From Peristeroidobacter agariperforans (GTDB lineage: Bacteria; Pseudomonadota; Gammaproteobacteria; Steroidobacterales; Steroidobacteraceae): DNA of 64,000 nt. Location: positions 248,001 to 312,000 of the forward strand of contig NZ_RYFW01000004.1 in assembly GCF_004138335.1 (NCBI RefSeq), read 5' to 3'. The notes beneath the pieces were generated by a model, which saw nothing but the letters and a program-made list of their open reading frames with translations, did not search any database and was not told where the DNA came from. Position 1 is the first letter of the stretch; the number at the start of each line of letters is the position of its first letter. Below, in pieces: positions 1-8,357 of the stretch. The position numbers were made by a program, and so were the translations under genes.

Positions 1-2951
1 GCCATGTCGCCGATGCCGATGGCGGTGAAGTCCTGCGACTGGGTGTCGATGCCCATCTCGCGGAAGTGACGCTTCACGCACTCCCATCCGCCGCGCGCCG
101 TGATGCCCATCTTCTTGTGGTCGTAGCCGGCCGAGCCGCCCGAGGCGAATGCGTCGCCCAACCAGAAGTTGTAATCGGCGGCCAGGCGATTGGCGATATC
201 GGAGAAGGTCGCCGTGCCTTTGTCGGCCGCGACCACCAGATACGGATCGTCGCCATCGCGGCGGACCACCTGCGCCGGCGGCACGATCTTGCCTTCGACG
301 ATGTTGTCCGTGATGTCGAGCAATGCCGAGATGAAGGTGCGATAGCACTCGACGCCTTCTCGCTGCACGTCTTCGCGACTCGCGCCGGCCGGCATGCGCT
401 TGGGAACGAAGCCGCCTTTCGCGCCGACCGGGACGATCAGCGTGTTCTTCACGTTCTGCGCCTTCATCAGGCCCAGCACTTCGGTGCGGAAGTCTTCACG
501 ACGATCGGACCAACGAATGCCGCCGCGGGCGACCTGACCCATGCGCAGGTGAACGCCTTCGACGCGCGGTGAGTAGACGAAGATCTCGAACGCCGGCCGC
601 GGCTGCGGCACTTCAGGAATGCTGCGCGAGTCGAGCTTGAACGACAGCCACTGCTTGGTCGCGCCGCCCGCGTCCGCCTGGAAATAGTTGGTACGCAAAG
701 TCGCCTGAATGGCGTGCGCAAAGCGACGGAGGATGCGGTCCTCGTCGAGGCTGCGCACGGAATCGAGCAGATCGGACAGCTCTTGTTTCAGGCGATCGAC
801 TTCGCCGGTGCGCTTCGCGGGTTTGACGCTCGGATCGAACTGAGCTTCGAAGAGCTGCGACAGCGTGGTTGCGATCCTGGCGTTCGACGTCAGCACTTGC
901 TCCATGTATGCCTGGCTGAAGTTCGCGCCGGTCTGAATTGCGTAACGACAATACGCGCGCAGCACACTGGACTGACGCCAGGTGAGATCGGTGACGACGA
1001 TGAGTTGATTGAACCCGTCGTTCTCGGCGCGGCCGGTCCACACCGCCGAGAAGGTGTCGGTGAAGCGTTGGCCCAAGCTCGCCGGATTGATCGTGCCGCC
1101 GTCGCGACGCTGCATCTCGAAATCCTGCAGCCAGATCGGCCGGCCGCTGGACACGGCGGTGCGATACGGACGCTCGCTGACGATCACGAAGCCCATGTTC
1201 TCGAGAATCGGCAGCGCTTGTGACAAAACGATCGGCGCCGCAGCCCGGAACAGCCGCAGGTGAACCGTCTTGCCTTCGCCGCTCGCCAGACGCATGGCGA
1301 TCTTGTCGGTATCGGCGACGACTTCGTTGAGCTGGCCGATGTCGTCGAGCGCGACTTCCGCAGTCGTATCTTCCTGGTACGCCGCCGGGAACGCGCCGCG
1401 ATATTTTTCGGCGATCAGACGGCCGTCCAGCTCGCCGTGCTTGTCGATCAGTGCGTCCCTGAGTTTGTCGTTCCAGGTGCGCACGGTTTCGGCGATCAGT
1501 TGCTCCAGCTCTTCGGCGTCGATGCGCGGGCCGCCATCGGCCGGCAGGCGAATGATCATGTGCACGCGAGCGAGCGCGGACTGAGACAGCTGGACCTGCG
1601 ATTCGATCGCAGTGGATTTGAGCTTCTCGGTGATCACCGCTTCCATCTTCTCGCGCACCTGCGTGTTGTAGCGGTCGCGAGGCACGAAGATCAGCGCGGA
1701 ATAGAAACGACCGAACGCATCCCGCCGCAGGAACACACGCACACGCTGACGCTCGTACAAATTGACGATGCCGCGAACGTTGCGGATCAGATCGTTGATG
1801 CTGGCCTGGAAGAGCTCGTCGCGCGGATACGTTTCCAAGACGTGCACGACTGCCTTGCCGTCGTGGCTCGCCGGGTCGAGACCGAAGTGTCCGACCACGC
1901 GCTCGATCTTGTGACGGAGCATTGGAATTTCGCGCGGGCTGCGATTGTAAACCGCCGACGTGAACAGACCGAGGAAACGTTTCTCGCCAGTGACTCGGCC
2001 TTGCGAGTCGACGGTCTTCACGCCCACATAGTCGAGATAGGTCGCGCGATGGACGGTGGAAACAGAGTTCGCCTTGGTGATCTGCATCAGCTCGGGCTGC
2101 CGGGCGTGATCGCGTAGTTCGCCGGTGAGCACGGTGGGCTCGGCGCGATAACCCTTCCGAGCGCGCAGAATGCCAAGGCCGGTTTCCGGCATGGGCACGA
2201 GCAGGTCTTCGCTGCGGCCTCGTTTCAATTCGTACTGGCGATAACCGAGGAACGTGAAATGATTCGCGGCCATCCAGTCGAGCAGCGCTTTGGCTTCGCG
2301 CGCTTCGCTGGGTTGCACGCCGGGATTGTCACGCTCGATCTCGTTCGCCAACTCGCTGGCGCGCTGGCGCATCTCGCTCCAATCGCCGACGGCAAGACGC
2401 ACGTCCTCGAGGGTGCGTAACAACTTTTGCTCGATCTCCTGCAGGCGCTCGGGCGCGCCGATGCGATCGATCTCGATGTGCTGCCACGACTCGTGCGTGA
2501 ACTGCTTGCCATTGCCAACCTCGCCCAACTCCTCGAGCTTGCCGGCGCGATCGCGCCGGATCGGCAGCACGGGATGCACCATCATATGAATAGTGAGGCC
2601 CGCCTGAGTCAGCACCATGCCGAGCGAGTCGACCAGGAACGGCATGTCCTCGGTGGTCACTTCAACGATGGTGTGCGTAGTGCTCCAGCCATCGCGCGCT
2701 TCTTCCGTATTGAATACACGCACCAGCGGACGGTTCGGCTTGCGCACGCTCGCGCTGCGAAGCTGCGCCAGCGCCAGCGCTGCCAGTGTGTCGGGGCGGT
2801 ATTCAGCGAGGTCTTCTTCGCCGACGCCGCGGTAGTACTGGCGGACGAACTCCTGAACATCCAGCGGATCGCCGCGTCGCTTCAACGCGCGGGCGGACTG
2901 CGCAATGCGCTCGATCAGTTTTTGACGTGCAGCGGGAATGGTCGTTGTCAT
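1..2951 (-). CDS. gdhB: NAD-specific glutamate dehydrogenase, large (180-kDa) type; 3' end beyond window
   Basis: Oxidative deamination of glutamate to 2-oxoglutarate with NAD in the cytoplasm. The minus-strand frame is open from the ATG at 2951 to the window edge, giving about 983 of the roughly 1600 residues usual for this class. The N-terminus MTTTIPAARQKLIERIAQSA and the following FNTEEARDGW and MPFLVDSLGMVL segments fit the N-terminal ACT-like region. Near the window edge GYDHKKMGITARGGWECVK fits the catalytic Glu/Leu/Phe/Val dehydrogenase domain. It lies downstream of, and on the same strand as, the branched-chain oxoacid dehydrogenase operon, separated by 185 bp, so co-expression is possible but not shown. 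Long plus-strand open frames across it are GC-driven shadows. Family assignment is firm; the missing C-terminus cannot be judged. Confidence 0.93.
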   Translation of the reverse strand, partial: MTTTIPAARQKLIERIAQSARALKRRGDPLDVQEFVRQYYRGVGEEDLAEYRPDTLAALALAQLRSASVRKPNRPLVRVFNTEEARDGWSTTHTIVEVTTEDMPFLVDSLGMVLTQAGLTIHMMVHPVLPIRRDRAGKLEELGEVGNGKQFTHESWQHIEIDRIGAPERLQEIEQKLLRTLEDVRLAVGDWSEMRQRASELANEIERDNPGVQPSEAREAKALLDWMAANHFTFLGYRQYELKRGRSEDLLVPMPETGLGILRARKGYRAEPTVLTGELRDHARQPELMQITKANSVSTVHRATYLDYVGVKTVDSQGRVTGEKRFLGLFTSAVYNRSPREIPMLRHKIERVVGHFGLDPASHDGKAVVHVLETYPRDELFQASINDLIRNVRGIVNLYERQRVRVFLRRDAFGRFYSALIFVPRDRYNTQVREKMEAVITEKLKSTAIESQVQLSQSALARVHMIIRLPADGGPRIDAEELEQLIAETVRTWNDKLRDALIDKHGELDGRLIAEKYRGAFPAAYQEDTTAEVALDDIGQLNEVVADTDKIAMRLASGEGKTVHLRLFRAAAPIVLSQALPILENMGFVIVSERPYRTAVSSGRPIWLQDFEMQRRDGGTINPASLGQRFTDTFSAVWTGRAENDGFNQLIVVTDLTWRQSSVLRAYCRYAIQTGANFSQAYMEQVLTSNARIATTLSQLFEAQFDPSVKPAKRTGEVDRLKQELSDLLDSVRSLDEDRILRRFAHAIQATLRTNYFQADAGGATKQWLSFKLDSRSIPEVPQPRPAFEIFVYSPRVEGVHLRMGQVARGGIRWSDRREDFRTEVLGLMKAQNVKNTLIVPVGAKGGFVPKRMPAGASREDVQREGVECYRTFISALLDITDNIVEGKIVPPAQVVRRDGDDPYLVVAADKGTATFSDIANRLAADYNFWLGDAFASGGSAGYDHKKMGITARGGWECVKRHFREMGIDTQSQDFTAIGIGDM

Positions 2952-2972
2952 GATGCCAACGTTGTAGTTTGA

Positions 2973-3000
2973 AGGGGCAGAGTGAGCCCCTGAAGCTCAC
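2973..3000 (-). promoter_or_regulatory. Overlapping, mutually exclusive hairpins in the gdhB leader
   Basis: Two 6-bp stems share bases: AGGGGC (2973-2978) with GCCCCT (2986-2991), and GTGAGC (2982-2987) with GCTCAC (2995-3000). Only one can form at a time. They lie 22-49 nt before the gdhB start. A regulatory role is inference; no T-tract follows, so it is not a classical terminator. Confidence 0.3.
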
Positions 3001-3136
3001 CCATGTTCAATCAGTAAGGGGCGCAAGTCTTGGACGGCTGTGAACTATGAACTATTACGGTGCATAGGGTAATAGACCGCCGTGGCGCCGGCTGCACCAA
3101 AAAGGAATAACGGCGAGCGTTCGAGCTTCTTGCCAG

Positions 3137-4318
3137 TTAGTTCGGCAATTGCAGATCGTTTATGACAGCGGCGAGGAAACGCAGCGCTTCGCCGCCGGTG
3201 ACGCAGCGGTGGTCGAACGTCAATGACAGCGGCAGACGAACGTGTATTTCCGGGGTTTTTGCGCCGGCAACGACATCTCTTTGCAGTTTGCCCGCTCCCA
3301 GGATTGCAACCGTGGGTGGCACCACCAACGGCGTTGCATACCGTCCCGCGACCGTACCGAAGTTTGAAAGTGTGAACGTGTAATCACGCATTTCTTCCGG
3401 CGCGATGGTACGGGCGCGAGTCCGCTGCTTGATATCGTCCAGTTGAGCACGCAATTGCGCTGCCGACTGTGAAGTGACATCCCGGAGCACCGGCACGATC
3501 AAGCCGTCGTTTGTATCCACTGCAATCGCCAGGTGCATCTGTTCCATCAACTTGCGGGACGGGCCGGTGGGATCGAACCATGCGTTAAGTGCCGGTTCCG
3601 CCTTGATGCCGGCGACGATTGCTCGGACAAGTCGGATGCTGATGTCGCCGCGATCCTGCCAGCGGTCGATGTCGGCGTCGTCGAAGATTGTGCACATTGC
3701 GATCTCATCGCGAGACAGCGACATGCTTTGAGCCATAGCTTTGCGAGCGCCGCGCAGCTTGTCGGCATCGGTGAGGCCGGGCACGGCGGGCGAGCGCTGT
3801 TGTGACTTGCCGAAGTTCGCCCGGGCGAGCACGTCATCGACACTGACCAGTCCATGCCGGCCAGTCGCCGAGCATGTCGACAACTCGACGCCCAAGCGCT
3901 TGGCGAGCATGCGGACGGCCGGCGCCGCGCGAACGCGATCACGATCTCTGTATGCACGACGGCCGCGACCGACGATGGCGTGATCGACGAGCTCTTCGTT
4001 GCGGGTGGCCATGTGGCCGACGACCATGCCCTGATTCGCCTGCGCCGGCGCGCTGGTATCCGTCGCCTTCGTGACTTGCGACGGCAGATCGAAATCTACG
4101 AGCGGCCGGCCGGTTTGAACCGTATCGCCGGTCTTTGCATGCAATCGGACGATGTTGCCCGAGTACGGGCTCGGCACATCGACCACGGCTTTGGCCGTTT
4201 CAACCGACAACAGCGGTTGATCGACTTCGACGCGCTGGCCCTCTTTGACGTGCCACGAGACGATTTCCGCTTCGGGCAGGCCTTCGCCGAGGTCCGGGAG
4301 GTTGAAGGTCACGCTCAT
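3137..4318 (-). CDS. bkdB: Lipoamide acyltransferase (E2) of branched-chain 2-oxoacid dehydrogenase
   Basis: E2 core of a 2-oxoacid dehydrogenase complex, moving the acyl group from lipoamide to CoA. Of the 393 residues, 1-80 form a biotinyl-lipoyl domain with the lipoylated lysine in VETAKAVVDVPSP. A peripheral-subunit-binding domain follows (RAAPAVRMLAKRLGVELS). The rest is the acyltransferase domain ending in LTFDHRCVTGGEALRFLA. The catalytic His is present, but the usual DHRxxDG motif reads DHRCVTGG. The start at 4318 is chosen because an AGGAAGA Shine-Dalgarno precedes it and MSVTFNLPDLGEG is the family N-terminus; an upstream in-frame codon at 4357 would overlap the E1-beta gene. Third gene of the E1a-E1b-E2 operon, 10 nt after E1-beta. 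Substrate class is inferred mainly from E1. Confidence 0.92.
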   Translation of the reverse strand: MSVTFNLPDLGEGLPEAEIVSWHVKEGQRVEVDQPLLSVETAKAVVDVPSPYSGNIVRLHAKTGDTVQTGRPLVDFDLPSQVTKATDTSAPAQANQGMVVGHMATRNEELVDHAIVGRGRRAYRDRDRVRAAPAVRMLAKRLGVELSTCSATGRHGLVSVDDVLARANFGKSQQRSPAVPGLTDADKLRGARKAMAQSMSLSRDEIAMCTIFDDADIDRWQDRGDISIRLVRAIVAGIKAEPALNAWFDPTGPSRKLMEQMHLAIAVDTNDGLIVPVLRDVTSQSAAQLRAQLDDIKQRTRARTIAPEEMRDYTFTLSNFGTVAGRYATPLVVPPTVAILGAGKLQRDVVAGAKTPEIHVRLPLSLTFDHRCVTGGEALRFLAAVINDLQLPN

Positions 4319-4328
4319 AGTCTTCTTC

Positions 4329-5306
4329 CTAACCGGCAAGCGTTGCTTTCGCGGCATCGACGATGCGCGTCACGCTGGGGATGTAGTCGTTCTCGAGTCG
4401 ATACAGCGGCACGACGGTGTCGAAGCCGGTGACGCGTTGAACTGGCGCGAGCAAATCGTGAAGCCCGTGCTCGGCGACGATCGCCGCAATCTCGGCGCCG
4501 ACACCGCAGTTGCGCGCGGCTTCGTGAACGATCACCAGGCGGCCGGTCTTTGCAACCGAGTCGAGGATGGTCTCTGAATCGATAGGGCTCACTGTAGCCA
4601 GATCGATCACTTCGGCGCTGATGCCCTGCGCCGCAAGTTGCTCGGCCGCCTGCAGCACGTCAGTCGTGATTGCGCCCCACGTCACGATGGTCACGTCCTC
4701 GCCTTCGCGCAGGATGTAACAAACATCGAGCGGCGCGGCGACGCCGTCGTCCGCCACTTCCTGCTTCGCCAGCCGATAGATGCGCGTCGGCTCCAGGAAC
4801 AACACCGGATCCGGATCGCGTATCGACGCCAGCAACAAGCCGTACGCTCGAGCCGGCGAGGAAGGGCAGACCACGCGAATGCCAGGCACGTGCGCAATCA
4901 TCGACTCAACCGATTCGGAGTGATGTTCCGGCGCGTGAATGCCGCCACCGTGCGGCGTTCTGATGACGACCGGGCACGACAAACGTCCGCGCGTGCGATG
5001 ACGCAGCCGGCTCATGTGGTTCACGATCTGATCGATCGCCGGATACAGGAAGCCCATGAACTGAATCTCGGCGACCGGCCGCATGCCTTGCGCGGCCATG
5101 CCGACGCACATGCCGGCGATCATGTTCTCCGCCAGCGGCGTGTCTTGCACGCGATCGGCGCCGAATCGTTCGAACAAGCCCGAGGTGGCGCGGAATACGC
5201 CGCCGCTCTTGCCGACGTCTTCACCGAGCACGACCACGCTCGGGTCGTGCGCCAACTCCCACGCCTGCGCCATCGCGATGGCTTCGACCATTGTGACTTT
5301 GGGCAT
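4329..5306 (-). CDS. bkdA2: Branched-chain 2-oxoacid dehydrogenase E1 component, beta subunit
   Basis: Beta subunit of the thiamine-diphosphate-dependent decarboxylase, 325 residues as is usual. The N-terminal transketolase pyrimidine domain shows VVVLGEDVGKSGGVFRAT and FGADRVQDTPLAENMIAG. HGGGIHAPEHHSESVESM, close to the active-site loop of branched-chain E1-beta, follows. The C-terminal transketolase domain spans roughly residues 195-320 with VVWGAIT-like and IDLATVSPID segments. The gene starts 9 nt after the E1-alpha stop and ends 10 nt before E2, giving a tight operon. No E3 (lipoamide dehydrogenase) gene lies in the window. A pyruvate or acetoin dehydrogenase is the alternative; the HHSES loop and the E1-alpha loop favour branched-chain substrates. 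Confidence 0.92.
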   Translation of the reverse strand: MPKVTMVEAIAMAQAWELAHDPSVVVLGEDVGKSGGVFRATSGLFERFGADRVQDTPLAENMIAGMCVGMAAQGMRPVAEIQFMGFLYPAIDQIVNHMSRLRHRTRGRLSCPVVIRTPHGGGIHAPEHHSESVESMIAHVPGIRVVCPSSPARAYGLLLASIRDPDPVLFLEPTRIYRLAKQEVADDGVAAPLDVCYILREGEDVTIVTWGAITTDVLQAAEQLAAQGISAEVIDLATVSPIDSETILDSVAKTGRLVIVHEAARNCGVGAEIAAIVAEHGLHDLLAPVQRVTGFDTVVPLYRLENDYIPSVTRIVDAAKATLAG

Positions 5307-5315
5307 GCGAGGACT

Positions 5316-6419
5316 TCAGTGAGAAGGCCGGCCGGTGCCGGCATAACGACGCGCGAGCTCTTTCTGCGCTTCCAGGTACGGAGGAGGATTGGCGTAAAGA
5401 TGATCGAACATCGCGTCGGTGGATTGGCGCGGCGTGCTCAGGTATTCCTGAACGGCGGCGTCGACCTCACGCGTGAACTCTGCCTTCATCGCCTGCTCGC
5501 GGGCTTCATCGAGCACGCCGCGCGACTCGAGCAGCTTGCGCAGCCGGATCATCGGCTCGACCTTCCAGGCTTCGGCAACCTCGGCTTCGTTGCGATAACG
5601 GCTCGCGTCGTCGGCCGTGGTGTGATCGCTCAAGCGATAGCTGATGGCCTCCACGACGGTCGGGCCGCCGCCATTGCGCGCCTTTTCGAGCGCGCGCGAC
5701 ATGCAATCGCGCACGGCGATGACGTCGTTGCCGTCGACCTGAACGCCAGGGATGCCGGCGGCGATGCCCTTCTGCGCCAGGGTTTCGGCCGCGGTCTGCT
5801 CTTCGATGGGCACGGAGATCGCCCACTTGTTGTTGACGACCACGAACACGATGGGCAGCTGGCGCGCGCCGGCCAGGTTCATCGCTTCGTAGAAAGTGCC
5901 TTCCGAAGTGCCGCCGTCGCCGATATACGCAACGGCGCAACGAGGCTCTTTGCGGATCTTGAATGCCATGGCGGCGCCGGCGGCGTGCAATGTCTGGGTC
6001 GCGATGGGCACGCACCAGGGGAAATCGTGGCGGGGCACGGCGAAGTTGTTGCCGCGCTCATCGCCACCCCAGTAGAGCAGCACTTCGGTCATGCTCACGC
6101 CGCGCCAGAACAGGGTGCCGATCTCGCGATAAACGATGGCCAGGCAGTCTTCGGGGCGCATTGCCGCGCCGACGCCGACATGCGCGGCTTCCTGGCCGAG
6201 GCAGGGCGCATAGGTGCCGAGCTTGCCGGTGCGTTGGAGATTGACGGCTTTGGCGTCGAAAGTGCGAGCCCGCAGCATGGCCGCGAACATCTTCAGCAAT
6301 TCATCGTTGTCGGCTGCGAACGCCGGCAGCTCCTCGAGCGGACGACCCTGCGGGCTCAAGTGCCGCAGGTATTCGATCCGAAACTCCGCCACTGTTCTCA
6401 CTCGGTGCCGCTCCTTCAA
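5316..6419 (-). CDS. bkdA1: Branched-chain 2-oxoacid dehydrogenase E1 component, alpha subunit
   Basis: Alpha subunit (367 residues) that binds thiamine diphosphate and decarboxylates branched-chain 2-oxoacids. The TPP-binding motif is visible as GDGGTSEGTFYEAMNLAG, closed by VVVNN about 30 residues later. The loop YRLSDHTTADDASRYR matches the branched-chain E1-alpha loop that is phosphorylated in mitochondria (family knowledge). YREIGTLFWRGVSM and GTYAPCLGQEAA are further family landmarks. First gene of the E1a-E1b-E2 operon. The upstream 290 bp is filled by palindromic repeats and the convergently read end of the marR gene, so the operon promoter must lie within about 60 bp upstream. Confident at family level. 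Confidence 0.93.
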   Translation of the reverse strand: MKERHRVRTVAEFRIEYLRHLSPQGRPLEELPAFAADNDELLKMFAAMLRARTFDAKAVNLQRTGKLGTYAPCLGQEAAHVGVGAAMRPEDCLAIVYREIGTLFWRGVSMTEVLLYWGGDERGNNFAVPRHDFPWCVPIATQTLHAAGAAMAFKIRKEPRCAVAYIGDGGTSEGTFYEAMNLAGARQLPIVFVVVNNKWAISVPIEEQTAAETLAQKGIAAGIPGVQVDGNDVIAVRDCMSRALEKARNGGGPTVVEAISYRLSDHTTADDASRYRNEAEVAEAWKVEPMIRLRKLLESRGVLDEAREQAMKAEFTREVDAAVQEYLSTPRQSTDAMFDHLYANPPPYLEAQKELARRYAGTGRPSH

Positions 6420-6507
6420 CCGCCCATTGTTGACCGATAACCGGGGCGGTCATGCAAGCGGCGCGGATTATAGCGAAGATTTTCCCAACGCTATCGAGTA
6501 CTGCCCG

Positions 6508-6710
6508 GGTACATGGATGTACCCCGCCGCCGCAGGCGGCGGCGAGCAGCTAAAAGTCACGCCTTTTTGCTAGCTCGCACGAGGGTCGTGGCAGGGCTCG
6601 GCGGTGTCTCCAGCGAAGCACTGCTTCGCTCCGCCGAGCGGGCGTACACGGATGTATGCCCTGGGCTTACGCGGAGCAGGGACTGCGCAGCGTAATGCCC
6701 GATCCCTCGT
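6508..6710. repeat. Intergenic nested palindromic element (REP/BIME-like)
   Basis: The gap between the E1-alpha gene and marR is almost entirely inverted repeats. GGTACAT-GG-ATGTACC occupies 6508-6523 and CGCCGCC-GCA-GGCGGCG 6525-6541. A long hairpin spans 6596-6639: 9 bp GCTCGGCGG/CCGCCGAGC outside, 7-nt bulge, 9 bp AGCGAAGCA/TGCTTCGCT inside. GGCGTACA/TGTATGCC follows at 6641-6660 and TTACGC/GCGTAA at about 6667-6694. An outer arm ACGAGGG (6579-6585) pairs with CCCTCGT (6704-6710). No coding signal is seen. It may be a dispersed palindromic repeat or a two-way terminator; family unknown. Confidence 0.6.
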
Positions 6711-6711
6711 A

Positions 6712-7200
6712 TTAACGTGCTTGCATTGATTTGGCTTGCTCCATGAGCCGGGCCAGCAGCCGATCGAGCGTACGCTGGTCGCTGGGATTGAGTGCGCTGA
6801 GCAATTCCGCCTCATAGCGCAAGGCCATCGGCGCCACGCGCGTGTAGACGGCCTGTCCGGCGGCAGACAGGCGGAGGATGGAGCGACGCCGGTCGCCCTT
6901 GTCGAACGCGCGCAACACACGTTTGTCATCGAGCAAGCCTTGGATCGCGCGGCTGACGGCGACTTTGTCCATGGCCGTGCGCTCGGCCACTTCGACGGCC
7001 GACAGGTCCGGGTAACGGGCCAGGACCGCCATCACGCGCCATTGCGGGATGGACAGGCCGAACTCCCGCTCGTAGGCGCCCGCGATCACCATGCTGACCG
7101 TATTGGTCAGCACCGACAGCCGGTAGGGAATGAAACGATCGAGCTGCAGCGAGCCGGCGTCCGGCGCGGCGTCGGCAACTTTTTCTCTAGATCCAGTCAT
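6712..7200 (-). CDS. MarR-family transcriptional regulator
   Basis: Winged helix-turn-helix regulator of 162 residues. IPQWRVMAVLARYPDLSAVE, the recognition helix VAERTAMDKVAVSRAIQGLL and the beta-wing DKGDRRRSILRLSAAGQ are the standard MarR order, with the conserved DxRR-like wing residues present. It is transcribed away from the HPPD gene with 80 bp between start codons, and that gap contains a 14-bp near-palindrome. MarR proteins of this kind usually regulate the divergent gene, so control of tyrosine/homogentisate catabolism in response to an aromatic ligand is likely (inference). The ligand is not predictable from the sequence. Confidence 0.9.
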   Translation of the reverse strand: MTGSREKVADAAPDAGSLQLDRFIPYRLSVLTNTVSMVIAGAYEREFGLSIPQWRVMAVLARYPDLSAVEVAERTAMDKVAVSRAIQGLLDDKRVLRAFDKGDRRRSILRLSAAGQAVYTRVAPMALRYEAELLSALNPSDQRTLDRLLARLMEQAKSMQAR

Positions 7201-7239
7201 GGCTTGCGCGCACTCCCCTTGACGGGCTCCGCGGATATA

Positions 7240-7253
7240 GTTTCAATTGTAAC
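7240..7253. promoter_or_regulatory. Candidate MarR operator between marR and the HPPD gene
   Basis: GTTTCAATTGTAAC reads the same on both strands at 12 of 14 positions and sits in the 80-bp divergent spacer. It lies 28-41 bp before the HPPD start and just downstream of TTGACG (7219-7224), a -35-like hexamer reading towards HPPD. Position and symmetry fit a MarR-dimer site; binding is inference. Confidence 0.45.
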
Positions 7254-7280
7254 CATTAGTTTCGCGTTCAGGGGATGAGT

Positions 7281-8342
7281 ATGTGCAGCGCCGCCACCGA
7301 GAGTTCCAACCCGCTCGGCACCGACGGGTTCGAGTTCGTCGAATACACCGCTGAAGATCCCGAATTGTTGCGTACCTTGTTCGAGCGGCTCGGCTTCCCC
7401 GCCACCGCCCGACATCGCAGCAAGAATGTCACGTTGCATCGGCAGGGCGATATCAATTTCATCATCAACGCCGAGGCGGACAGCTTCGGCCAGCGTTTCG
7501 CGCGCGAGCATGGCCCGTCGGCATGCGCGATGGCCTTCCGTGTGAAGGACGCGGCGTACGCCTTCAAGCGTTGCGTCGAGCTGGGCGCCAAGCCGGTCGA
7601 GACGCGCGTTGGCCCGATGGAGCTGAATATTCCGGCGATCGAAGGCATCGGCGGCAGCTTGATCTATCTGGTCGATCGTTACGGCGAGCACACGATCTAT
7701 GACGTCGATTTCGTGCCGGTGAAAGGTGCGGCGCTGAGTCGCACGGCGGGGCTGACGTATATCGATCATCTGACGCACAACGTGGCTCGCGGCAACATGG
7801 ATAAATGGGCCGGCTTCTACGAGAAGCTGTTCAACTTCCGCGAGATCCGCTACTTCGACATCGAAGGCAAGAAGACCGGCCTGTTCAGCCGCGCCATGAC
7901 CAGTCCGTGCGGCAAGATCCGCATCCCCATCAACGAATCCCAGGACGACAAGTCGCAGATCGAAGAATACCTGCGCGAGTACAAAGGCGAAGGCATTCAG
8001 CACATCGCACTGGGCACTTCGGACATCCAGCGCACGGTCGACGTGTTGCGCGAGCAGGGCGTGGCGTTTCAAGACACGCCGGACACTTACTACGAAGGCG
8101 TCGACGCGCGCGTCACCGGCCATCGCGAAAACCTGGATGAGCTGCGCAAGCGGCGCATCCTGCTCGACGGCAATCCGGCCAAGGGCGAAGGCCTGCTGTT
8201 GCAGATCTTCACGCAGAATGTGATCGGCCCGATCTTCTTCGAGATCATCCAGCGCAAGGGCAACGACGGCTTCGGCGAAGGCAACTTCAAAGCCTTGTTC
8301 GAATCCATCGAACTGGACCAGATGCGCCGAGGCGTGATTTAA
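7281..8342 (+). CDS. hppD: 4-hydroxyphenylpyruvate dioxygenase
   Basis: Non-haem Fe(II) dioxygenase that turns 4-hydroxyphenylpyruvate into homogentisate in tyrosine breakdown. It has two vicinal-oxygen-chelate domains. The three iron ligands are visible: His in TYIDHLTHNV, His in EGIQHIALGT and Glu in IGPIFFEIIQRKGNDGFGEG, the C-terminal signature. The length of about 353 residues is normal. AGGGG at 7270-7274 lies 6 nt before the ATG at 7281, so that start is preferred over the ATG at 7275, which directly abuts the ribosome-binding site. It leads the operon HPPD, homogentisate dioxygenase, FAH and is divergent from marR. Confidence 0.96.
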   Translation: MCSAATESSNPLGTDGFEFVEYTAEDPELLRTLFERLGFPATARHRSKNVTLHRQGDINFIINAEADSFGQRFAREHGPSACAMAFRVKDAAYAFKRCVELGAKPVETRVGPMELNIPAIEGIGGSLIYLVDRYGEHTIYDVDFVPVKGAALSRTAGLTYIDHLTHNVARGNMDKWAGFYEKLFNFREIRYFDIEGKKTGLFSRAMTSPCGKIRIPINESQDDKSQIEEYLREYKGEGIQHIALGTSDIQRTVDVLREQGVAFQDTPDTYYEGVDARVTGHRENLDELRKRRILLDGNPAKGEGLLLQIFTQNVIGPIFFEIIQRKGNDGFGEGNFKALFESIELDQMRRGVI

Positions 8343-8357
8343 CCACCGGGGTGCGCC

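Noticed and set aside
1260-2117. 285-residue plus-strand frame inside gdhB
   Set aside because: Antisense to the clearly conserved glutamate dehydrogenase; no ribosome site or family motif.
4638-6440. 600-residue plus-strand open frame opposite the E1-alpha/E1-beta genes
   Set aside because: Low-complexity Arg/His/Ala-rich translation with no domain; the minus strand carries strong E1 homology. A high-GC antisense shadow.
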